Shown here piece by piece: positions 5,822 to 12,572 of a stretch of DNA of 13,730 bases. The notes below the pieces were generated by a model. That model did no database searches, was not told the origin of the DNA, and saw only the letters and a list, made by a program, of their open reading frames with translations. Each line of letters starts with the position of its first letter. Within the stretch, counting starts at the first letter, position 1. Both the position numbers and the translations under genes were made by a program. The stretch covers positions 489 to 14,218 of the forward strand of contig DHPK01000013.1 in NCBI GenBank assembly GCA_002407845.1. Direction: 5' to 3'. This stretch comes from Leptolinea sp. UBA5366 (lineage in GTDB: Bacteria > Chloroflexota > Anaerolineae > Anaerolineales > Anaerolineaceae).

Positions 5822-6844
5822 ATGCCAACCGTATCGATCATCATCCCCTGTCTGAACGAAGTCAAAACGATCGGTCAGTTATTGGATGCACTCTATCAGC
5901 AGACGTTTTCGCGTGCTGAGATGGAAGTGATCATTTCCGATGGAAACTCGCAGGACGGGACAGTTGAGGCAATCACTGCCTGGCAGCAGGAACATTCTGA
6001 TCTCAAAGTTCAAGTTGTAACCAACCCCAGACGGATCATTCCGGCAGCGCTGAACACGGCTATCGCAGCCTCATCCGGTCGCTACATTGTGCGGCTCGAT
6101 GCACATTCGGTGCCCGCCCCGAATTATGTGGAAATCTGCGTGGCTCACCTTGAAGCAGGAACTGCCCAAAACGTCGGCGGACGCTGGGATATTCAGCCCG
6201 GAGCTGACACCTGGGTCGCCCGCTCGATCGCGCAGGCTGCCTCCTCGCCGATCGGCGCAGGGGATGCCAAATATCGCTACAGCAATTCAGCCGGCTTTGT
6301 AGACACGGTTCCCTACGGCGCTTATGAGAAAAAGATGCTCGTTGAACTGGGCGGTTATGATGAATCGCTGCCGATCAACGAAGATTACGATTTAAACGTC
6401 CGCATTCATCAGAACGGCGGAAAAGTCTGGTTTGATCCGGACATTCGCTGTGTTTATTACGCGCGAAAAACTTTCAGAGAACTCGCAAAACAATACTGGT
6501 TGTATGGCTTTTGGAAAGTGCGCATGCTGCAAAAATATCCAAAAAGCATCCGCCTGAGACAGATCATCCCGCCGCTCTTTGTGCTGGGCATGGCTGTGCT
6601 GGCGCTCGGGAGCGTTTTCCTGGTCTCTTTTTCGATTATGTTATTATTGAGTTGCATCATCTATATTACAGCGCTGCTGATCGCAGCTGTAAGAGCTTCC
6701 GGCAAGAAAAATGACCTGACGCTGCTGGCGGGCATGCCTGTCGCACTGATGATTATTCATTTCTGTTGGGGGAGCGGATTCATCTGGAGTCTGATGAAAC
6801 TGATTTTTAGGAGAGAACAAAAATCCGAAACTGGCTCAGACTAA
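5822..6844 (+). CDS. Family 2 glycosyltransferase with C-terminal membrane region (ExoA-like)
   Basis: 340 residues from the ATG at 5822, 4 bases after the RidA stop; no Shine-Dalgarno is evident, so translation is probably coupled. The N-terminal GT-A domain shows SIIIPCLNE (5-13), the nucleotide-binding VIISDGNSQDGT (36-47), RLDAHSVPAP (91-100) with D-A-H in place of the usual DxD, GGRWDI (119-124) and the acceptor-site NEDYDLNVR (186-194). A region around 220-240 (KQYWLYGFWKVRMLQKYP) is typical of membrane-attached GT2 enzymes. Hydrophobic helices follow at about 249-272, 274-291 and 302-328. Such enzymes add a sugar from a nucleotide donor to a lipid-linked glycan on the cytoplasmic face; the DAH form and layout recall ExoA-type succinoglycan transferases. 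The sugar cannot be told from sequence. Confidence 0.88.
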   Translation: MPTVSIIIPCLNEVKTIGQLLDALYQQTFSRAEMEVIISDGNSQDGTVEAITAWQQEHSDLKVQVVTNPRRIIPAALNTAIAASSGRYIVRLDAHSVPAPNYVEICVAHLEAGTAQNVGGRWDIQPGADTWVARSIAQAASSPIGAGDAKYRYSNSAGFVDTVPYGAYEKKMLVELGGYDESLPINEDYDLNVRIHQNGGKVWFDPDIRCVYYARKTFRELAKQYWLYGFWKVRMLQKYPKSIRLRQIIPPLFVLGMAVLALGSVFLVSFSIMLLLSCIIYITALLIAAVRASGKKNDLTLLAGMPVALMIIHFCWGSGFIWSLMKLIFRREQKSETGSD

Positions 6845-6927
6845 CCAATTCTGCCGCATTCTATGGGTTTCAGATAGAACTGCGCGCTTGGCTCGCTTGA
6901 GTAAAAAAGTTTCTGAATTAAAGAATT

Positions 6928-8352
6928 ATGGCTGAGTATTCCTCACGAAGCTCACTTCGTTCCCGCATCATTGCCCGGGATAGAAAAATAATCCTGTTTT
7001 TAGGTGACGCTATTGTCACAGTTTTAGCCATTCTGATTGCCCTGGTCACTTGGGCAAAAGGCGATGACTGGCTGGGATTGTCACCTGAATTCTTCGCTGA
7101 GAGACCGGAGTCGTGGTTCTATTTGCTACCGGTGCTCTGGTTGCTTCTGATGGCGCCGCTTTATGATTTGCGGCGTGCCAATTCCGTACAGACTACGCTC
7201 AGTTTTATTTTATTTGACACCCTGATTGCGGTCGTGATCTATCTCTTCATCTTTTTCATCGCTCCGCCCAAAGCGCTGCCCAGGAGGGGCGTCGCGGTCT
7301 TCATTGCGAGCTGTTCTGTTCTGTCGATCCTCTGGCGCTTGCTGTACATCAGGCTGTTTACGCTGCCTCAATATATGACCAATACGCTGATTGTCGGCGC
7401 AGGGAAAGCCGGGTCGCGCATCGCTGAAATTATTCACGATACCGATCCCCAGCCTTACGCGGTGATCGGATTTTTGGACGATGACCCTGAAAAAATCGGC
7501 AAGACTATTCATGGCTATCCTGTTTTGGGAGATTCATATTCTTTCTATCAAATAATCGAGAAATATCAAATTAGCCAGGTGATCATGGCGATCAGCAACC
7601 GCATGAATCCCGACCTGTTCGATTCGCTGACCATGGCGGAAGAAAAGGGGCTGATTGTGACGACAATGCCGAGCATGTATGAAAACATCTTGAAACGGCT
7701 GCCGGTCTATCTGCTCGGAACTGACTGGATGGTTCGCGATTTTTATGATCAGGCGCATGCTAGCATCTTTTTTGAAATTTCGAAGCGTGTGATTGATATC
7801 GTCGGCGGCTTTTTAGGGACGATCATTCTGGCTGTGTTTTATCCGCTGATTGCGCTGGCAATCTTGATTGACGACGGCAGACCGATTTTCTATTCTCAGG
7901 AACGTCTGGGCTTGCGTGGAATGCCGTTTAACATCTTAAAATTCCGAACGATGGTGAAGGATGCTGAAGCGGACGGTGTTGCCCGTCCTGCCTCAAAAAA
8001 AGACAAGCGCATCACGCGCGTCGGTCAATTCCTGCGCCGCAGCCATTTGGATGAAATGCCGCAGTTTATTAACATCCTGCGCGGAGACATCAGTCTCGTT
8101 GGTCCGCGTGCCGAGCGCAAAGAAATTGTTGAAGAATTACAGAAAGAAATCCCTTTCTATCGCGGCAGACTGCTGGTTCGTCCCGGCCTGACCGGATGGG
8201 CGCAGATCAACTATGGCTATGCCTCCGGCGCGGAGCAAAACGCTATCAAGCTTGAATATGACCTCTACTATATTAAAAGACGGAACCTTTTCATGGATAT
8301 CTCTATCTTGTTTCAAACATTCAAAACTGTGATCGGGCTGAAAGGAAGATAA
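6928..8352 (+). CDS. Polyprenyl glycosylphosphotransferase (initiating sugar-phosphate transferase)
   Basis: 474 residues. The N-terminal membrane region has about four helices (20-42, 63-80, 92-112, 121-142). A Rossmann-like CoA_binding_3 domain follows (TLIVGAGKAGSRIAEI, 153-168; IGFLDDDPEK, 180-189). The C-terminal catalytic domain (about 284-474) has a re-entrant membrane helix after KRVIDIVGG, then SQERLG (323-328), LKFRTM (337-342), LDEMPQFINILRGDISLVGPR (from 374, with the D375-E376 pair) and RPGLTGWAQINYG (418-430). It moves a sugar-1-phosphate from a UDP-sugar to undecaprenyl phosphate, the first step of exopolysaccharide or lipid-linked glycan assembly. The start is fixed by an in-frame TAA at 6919-6921 just before the ATG; the ribosome site is weak. 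An 83-base gap separates it from the glycosyltransferase, with no clear promoter. Donor sugar unknown. Confidence 0.93.
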   Translation: MAEYSSRSSLRSRIIARDRKIILFLGDAIVTVLAILIALVTWAKGDDWLGLSPEFFAERPESWFYLLPVLWLLLMAPLYDLRRANSVQTTLSFILFDTLIAVVIYLFIFFIAPPKALPRRGVAVFIASCSVLSILWRLLYIRLFTLPQYMTNTLIVGAGKAGSRIAEIIHDTDPQPYAVIGFLDDDPEKIGKTIHGYPVLGDSYSFYQIIEKYQISQVIMAISNRMNPDLFDSLTMAEEKGLIVTTMPSMYENILKRLPVYLLGTDWMVRDFYDQAHASIFFEISKRVIDIVGGFLGTIILAVFYPLIALAILIDDGRPIFYSQERLGLRGMPFNILKFRTMVKDAEADGVARPASKKDKRITRVGQFLRRSHLDEMPQFINILRGDISLVGPRAERKEIVEELQKEIPFYRGRLLVRPGLTGWAQINYGYASGAEQNAIKLEYDLYYIKRRNLFMDISILFQTFKTVIGLKGR

Positions 8353-8356
8353 CAAC

Positions 8357-10249
8357 TTGGCATCCCATTTCAAAGGTAACGTCAGAAATCGATATATTTT
8401 CCTCGTCGATCTGGTTTTCATCGTTGTCTGCGTTTTTGGCGCTTACATCCTGCGGCTGGAACTCGGATACACTTTCCGAAAATACCTCCCGTCCGCTTAC
8501 TGGATGATCGGCGTATCGCTGCTGATTAAGCCAATTGTTTATTATCTGTTCGGTCTTTACCGGCGGATTTGGGCTTATGCCAGCATGAATGAACTCAAAG
8601 TCATTCTGATCGCGGTTTCCTGCGCATCTGCGCTGGTTTCAACTGCCATGATCATTCTGGCATCTTTCGACGCGTTTATCGGCTTTCCGCGCTGGGTGCT
8701 GATCATCGATTGGCTGCTGTCAATCATCGCTGTTGGCGGAGTGCGCTTCTCCATCCGTTTGCTAGCTGATCTAGATAAAAAGACAGCTTCCCGTTCGAAC
8801 AAAAAACTCAAACAAGCATTGATCGTCGGTGCGGGGGACGCAGGAGCGCTGGTGCTGCGAGAAATCCAAAAGAATCCGCAGCTCTATGTCAACCCGGTCG
8901 GGTTCGTTGATGATGATCCTCAGAAGAAAAATATGTCAATTTACGGGGTCAAGGTGCTGGGAAACATTTCTGAAATCCGGCGCATGATCGAACGCCATGG
9001 CATCACCGATGTATTCTTTTCCATTCCGAGCGCACCGGGGCGCGTCGTTCGGATTGTCTCGGATGTCTGCCGGGAAAAAGGGGTAATTTTCCAGACCATG
9101 CCCGGTATTTACGAATTGCTCGGCGGAAAAATTTCAATCAGCAAACTTCGCGAAGTTGAGATCACGGACCTGCTGCGGCGCGATCCGGTCAAGCTTGATG
9201 CTGAAAACATCGGCTCAATTCTTGAAAACAAGACGGTACTCGTCAGCGGAGCCGGCGGTTCAATTGGGCGTGAGCTTTGCAATCAGATTGCGCGCTGGGA
9301 ACCGAAGTCGATCATTCTGCTCGGGCACGGCGAGAACAGTATTTTTGAGACGCTGTCTGATCTTAAAGAAAACTATCCCAATCTGGCTGAAACTCCCATG
9401 ATTGCGGACATTCGCGACACGCTCAGGCTTGAAGAAATTTTTTCGCATTATCAGCCGGATATTGTCTTTCACGCAGCAGCACACAAGCACGTGCCGATGA
9501 TGGAAGCGAATGCCTCCGAAGCGATTACCAATAACATTCTCGGGACGCTCAACATGGCACGCACTGCGCGGAAATTTGGCGTCAAACGATTTGTGATGAT
9601 TTCAACGGATAAGGCGGTCCGGCCGGTCAACATCATGGGGGCGACCAAACGCATTGCTGAAAATTTGGTGCTGAATGAATCCGGAAAAACTGATTCTGAA
9701 TTTACAGTTGTCCGCTTTGGCAACGTGCTCGGCAGTCGCGGCAGTGTCGTGCCGATTTTCCAGAAGCAGATTCAAAAGGGCGGGCCGGTGACCATCACCC
9801 ATCCCGAAATGAAGCGTTATTTCATGACAATTCCTGAGGCGGTCTACCTTGTGCTTGAAGCGGCAGGGCTGGCAGCCCAGCGGGAAACTTTTGTCCTCAA
9901 TATGGGCAAACAGATGCGAATTCTGGAACTGGCAGAGGATTTGATCCGGCTGTCCGGTCTTGAGCCCGGCAAGGACATTGAGATCAAATATTCCGGCATC
10001 CGATCCGGTGAAAAACTCAGCGAAGATCTCTGGAATGAAGGTCAAGAGCTTGAACCGACTCCCCATCCGGACATTTTCAAATTGAAACGGGATGACCTGA
10101 TGGACGATGAAACGCTGAATGAGGTGGTTGATCATCTACTGGCACTCGCCAAAGCCGGGAAGAATTGTGATATCCGCAAGTACCTGAATGAGGTCATTCC
10201 GGACGCCAATCTGACCGAGACAGAAATATCTGACATTTACACGATTTGA
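8357..10249 (+). CDS. Membrane UDP-sugar 4,6-dehydratase (WbpM/CapD/PglF type)
   Basis: 630 residues. TTG start at 8357, 4 bases after the previous stop, with AAAGGAAG about 8 bases upstream; no in-frame ATG near the start keeps the first membrane helix. Four N-terminal helices (about 13-34, 48-66, 81-103, 111-136) are followed by a first Rossmann domain (LIVGAGDAGALVLREI, 155-170) and then the catalytic SDR domain: VSGAGGSIGREL (296-307), IADIRD (349-354), FHAAAHKHVPMME (371-383), ISTDKAVRPVNIMGATK (415-431), VRFGNVLGSRGSVVP (452-466) and GIRSGEKLSEDL (547-558). The usual Y-xxx-K is M427-xxx-K431, the Met-containing triad known from WbpM, so this is not a defect. The enzyme turns UDP-GlcNAc-like sugars into 4-keto-6-deoxy intermediates used for bacillosamine- or FucNAc-type sugars. 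Its product probably feeds the adjacent initiating transferase. Confidence 0.93.
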   Translation: MASHFKGNVRNRYIFLVDLVFIVVCVFGAYILRLELGYTFRKYLPSAYWMIGVSLLIKPIVYYLFGLYRRIWAYASMNELKVILIAVSCASALVSTAMIILASFDAFIGFPRWVLIIDWLLSIIAVGGVRFSIRLLADLDKKTASRSNKKLKQALIVGAGDAGALVLREIQKNPQLYVNPVGFVDDDPQKKNMSIYGVKVLGNISEIRRMIERHGITDVFFSIPSAPGRVVRIVSDVCREKGVIFQTMPGIYELLGGKISISKLREVEITDLLRRDPVKLDAENIGSILENKTVLVSGAGGSIGRELCNQIARWEPKSIILLGHGENSIFETLSDLKENYPNLAETPMIADIRDTLRLEEIFSHYQPDIVFHAAAHKHVPMMEANASEAITNNILGTLNMARTARKFGVKRFVMISTDKAVRPVNIMGATKRIAENLVLNESGKTDSEFTVVRFGNVLGSRGSVVPIFQKQIQKGGPVTITHPEMKRYFMTIPEAVYLVLEAAGLAAQRETFVLNMGKQMRILELAEDLIRLSGLEPGKDIEIKYSGIRSGEKLSEDLWNEGQELEPTPHPDIFKLKRDDLMDDETLNEVVDHLLALAKAGKNCDIRKYLNEVIPDANLTETEISDIYTI

Positions 10250-10278
10250 GCTTAACAAGAGAAAAACTGCCATTAACC

Positions 10279-11322
10279 ATGCCCGAAATCAACGCAATTG
10301 AGTGGAAATCCACGATCGAGACAAATCCAGACTGTTCGCTGCTGCAGACTGCTGCCTGGGGCGAACTCAAATCTTCCTTCGGCTGGTCTCCGATTTATCT
10401 GAAAAACGAGGCAGCCGCTGCGATGGTGCTTTTCAGAAAGCTGCCAAAAATTGCGCTCGGGATGACGATCGCCTATGTGCCGCGCGGTCCGCTTGTCCTC
10501 CGGCAGGATGCAGCAGGGATCGAGGATTTCTGGTCGGAGCTGATCCAGCTCTGCCGGTCGAAAAAAGCAGTCTTCTTGCGGGTTGAGCCGGATCAATGGG
10601 AAGATTCCACTGAAGCTGATTTTCTGCGAAGCACTTTGGGCGAATTTATGCCGGCTTTTTCTACCATTCAACCGCCGCGAACGATTCTCATTTCACTGTC
10701 CGGAAGTCAGGATGATTGGCTTGCGCGCATGAACCAGAAGACGCGCTACAATATCAGACTCTCTCAGAAAAAAGAACTTGAAGTCAGTGAGGAACCGGAT
10801 GTTTCGGCATTCATACAGCTGATCGAAGAAACTGGATCACGCGATAATTTCAGCGTCCATTCGCGGAATTATTACCAACTAACATCAGACTTGTTTCGCA
10901 AAGATCAAAAGGTTTTCAATCTGGTAGCCAAATATCAGGGCCAACCCTTGGCAGCATTAATGCTGTTTATTCAAGGTAAACGCGGCTATTATCTTTACGG
11001 CGCGTCCTCCGCAGCCGAACGCAACCGCATGCCAAATCATCTGCTGCAATGGACAGCGATGCAGATTTGTGCGGAACATGGCTGCACAGAATATGATCTG
11101 TGGGGCGTGCCGGACGAATCCCCAGAAAACCTCGAAGCCCAGTTTGACCAGCGAAGCGACGGATTATGGAACGTCTATCGCTTCAAACGCGGTTTTGGCG
11201 GCGAGGTCAAAAGAACGATGGGATCGTTTGACTACCCCTGTATGCCCGCGCTCTATCGGCTGGCAGCAGCGTTTGACCGCTGGCGCAGAAAACGCAGCCA
11301 GTCCGCAGCGGAGGGGCAATGA
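10279..11322 (+). CDS. FemAB-family aminoacyl transferase, copy 1
   Basis: 347 residues from the ATG at 10279. A TTG at 10246 would overlap the dehydratase stop by 4 bases and add 11 residues; neither start has a strong ribosome site, so the start is uncertain. Family features are a double GNAT-like fold: LLQTAAWGELKSSFGW (21-36), IAYVPRGPLVL (64-74), NQKTRYNIRLSQKK (152-165), YYLYGASS (237-244), LLQWTAMQ (255-262), EYDLWGVP (271-278) and YRFKRGFGG (300-308). FemA/FemX enzymes use aminoacyl-tRNA to add amino acids to lipid II, building peptidoglycan cross-bridges. The length is near single-unit FemX enzymes, and no long coiled-coil arm is visible. Related proteins also sit in exopolysaccharide clusters with unproved substrates. 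No membrane segment. It overlaps copy 2 by 4 bases. Confidence 0.88.
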   Translation: MPEINAIEWKSTIETNPDCSLLQTAAWGELKSSFGWSPIYLKNEAAAAMVLFRKLPKIALGMTIAYVPRGPLVLRQDAAGIEDFWSELIQLCRSKKAVFLRVEPDQWEDSTEADFLRSTLGEFMPAFSTIQPPRTILISLSGSQDDWLARMNQKTRYNIRLSQKKELEVSEEPDVSAFIQLIEETGSRDNFSVHSRNYYQLTSDLFRKDQKVFNLVAKYQGQPLAALMLFIQGKRGYYLYGASSAAERNRMPNHLLQWTAMQICAEHGCTEYDLWGVPDESPENLEAQFDQRSDGLWNVYRFKRGFGGEVKRTMGSFDYPCMPALYRLAAAFDRWRRKRSQSAAEGQ

Positions 11323-12413
11323 ATCCGAATATCGATCTGAAACTGGAAGCTTCGGAAACCCCGCCTGCAAACTGGAATGAAGCCGTGGCACACTTGCCCG
11401 GTGCCTCAATTTTGCAGACATCGCAATGGGCTGAAGGAAAAAGCGAAGGGGGCTGGCGGGCGCTGTTTCTGCAGTGGCGTCAGCCGGATCAAGAATTAGC
11501 AGCTGCCGCGTTAGTTCTTCGTCGGAAAATCGCGCTGAATTTTGATTTCTGGTATGTTCCAAGAGGTCCGCTGCTGGATTGGGATCGGCTCGAACTGCGC
11601 GATCTTGTCCTGAAAGACCTCGAAAAACTGGGCAAGCAGCATCATGCCGTTTTTATTAAAATCGATCCGGATGTGCCGACCGGAATTGGTGTGCCGGGCA
11701 GCGAAAACTTTGTGGAAAATCCGGCTGGCATGGGTCTGCTCGAAGCCTATCAGAAGGGCGGCTGGCGTTTTTCGCCGCAGCAAATCCAATTTGCAAACAG
11801 CGTCTGGATTGACCTGACGCCCGATGAAGATGAACTGCTGGCGAACATGAAGCAGCGGACGCGCTATAAAGTCCGGCTGGCAGAGAAAAAAGGTGTCAGC
11901 GTCCGCACTGGAACACCCTCCGATTTTGAACTGCTGTACACGGTTTATGCGGAAACCGCAGCGCGCGACGAATTCATTATCCGGGAAAAGCCATACTATC
12001 TCGATCTTTGGCAGCGCTTTTTTGCCGCAGACATGCTGACACCGCTGATTGCGGAAGTCGAAGGCGAAATGGTCGGGGCGATCATGCTCTTCACGTATGC
12101 CCGAAAATCCTGGTATATCTATGGCATGTCACGCGACTTGCACCGCGAAAAAATGCCAAATTACCTGTTGCAATGGGAAGCCATGCGCACTGCGAAGGCT
12201 CACGGCGCATTGCTGTATGATCTCTGGGGCGCTCCGGATGTGTTCGATGAGAGCGACCGCATGTGGGGGGTCTATCAGTTCAAACGCGGACTGGGCGGTT
12301 ATGAGGTTTCTTCCCCCGGCGCTTGGGATCTGCCCGTGATCAAGCCCCTTTATCAGCTGTTTGTTCAGGCGCTGCCAGCGTTCATTAAGCTGCTGAAACG
12401 CCGAAAGCATTGA
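11319..12413 (+). CDS. FemAB-family aminoacyl transferase, copy 2
   Basis: 364 residues, ATG at 11319 inside an ATGA overlap with the previous stop; GGAGGGG lies 2 bases before it. It has the same motif order as copy 1: ASILQTSQWAEGKSEGGW (29-46), FWYVPRGPLL (77-86), MKQRTRYKVRLAEKKG, SWYIYGMS, PNYLLQWEAMR, LYDLWGAP and VYQFKRGLGG. The central part carries an insertion relative to copy 1 (IDPDVPTGIGVPGSENFVEN and the following YQKGGWRF). The two are clearly homologous yet much diverged, so this is an old duplication with likely different substrates, as with FemA/FemB adding successive residues. It would use aminoacyl-tRNA and act at the cytoplasmic membrane face. It is the last gene of the operon. 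Whether the acceptor is lipid II or the glycan made by the upstream genes is open. Confidence 0.9.
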   Translation: MNPNIDLKLEASETPPANWNEAVAHLPGASILQTSQWAEGKSEGGWRALFLQWRQPDQELAAAALVLRRKIALNFDFWYVPRGPLLDWDRLELRDLVLKDLEKLGKQHHAVFIKIDPDVPTGIGVPGSENFVENPAGMGLLEAYQKGGWRFSPQQIQFANSVWIDLTPDEDELLANMKQRTRYKVRLAEKKGVSVRTGTPSDFELLYTVYAETAARDEFIIREKPYYLDLWQRFFAADMLTPLIAEVEGEMVGAIMLFTYARKSWYIYGMSRDLHREKMPNYLLQWEAMRTAKAHGALLYDLWGAPDVFDESDRMWGVYQFKRGLGGYEVSSPGAWDLPVIKPLYQLFVQALPAFIKLLKRRKH

Positions 12414-12488
12414 CCCCGGTCAAGAGTCGGCTGACCCACTCCTTTGCATCAAAACCTTTGCAAGATTCTTCAAACTGAAAACTACGGA

Positions 12489-12500
12489 TAACCTAGGTTA
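12489..12500. promoter_or_regulatory. 12-bp perfect palindrome, candidate regulator site
   Basis: TAACCTAGGTTA is a perfect palindrome without a spacer, about 60-70 bases upstream of the -10 at 12560, a typical activator distance. A short CGAG-5-CTCG inverted repeat follows at 12503-12515. The regulator and function are unknown. Confidence 0.3.
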
Positions 12501-12556
12501 GCCGAGGAAAGCTCGTCAAAGAAATCCCTGTGGAAATGGGGATGGAAAAACCCACG

Positions 12557-12565
12557 TGATATAAT
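12557..12565 (+). promoter_or_regulatory. Extended -10 promoter placed for a leaderless transcript
   Basis: TGATATAAT contains a perfect TATAAT (12560-12565) preceded by the extended -10 TG dinucleotide at 12557-12558; there is no good -35. The expected start point, 6-8 bases after the hexamer, falls at about 12571-12573, the ATG itself. No Shine-Dalgarno is present between the -10 and the ATG. Confidence 0.6.
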
Positions 12566-12572
12566 CACAAAA

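Larger units (their letters stand above)
12414..12572. other. Intergenic region with small repeats, no clear terminator
   Basis: 159 bases between the FemAB operon and the repeat-protein gene. No hairpin followed by a T-tract is seen, so the glycan operon may read through. CCTTTGCA occurs twice (12441-12448 and 12455-12462), and a 12-bp palindrome lies at 12489-12500. No ORF with a ribosome site. Confidence 0.5.

Noticed and set aside
6845..6927. Separate promoter for the glycosylphosphotransferase gene
   Set aside because: TTGAGT and TTGGCT could serve as -35 boxes, but no acceptable -10 follows at 16-18 bases.
9602..10135. Minus-strand frame of 177 codons opposite the dehydratase gene
   Set aside because: Shadow of a clearly conserved coding region; no ribosome site and no family features.
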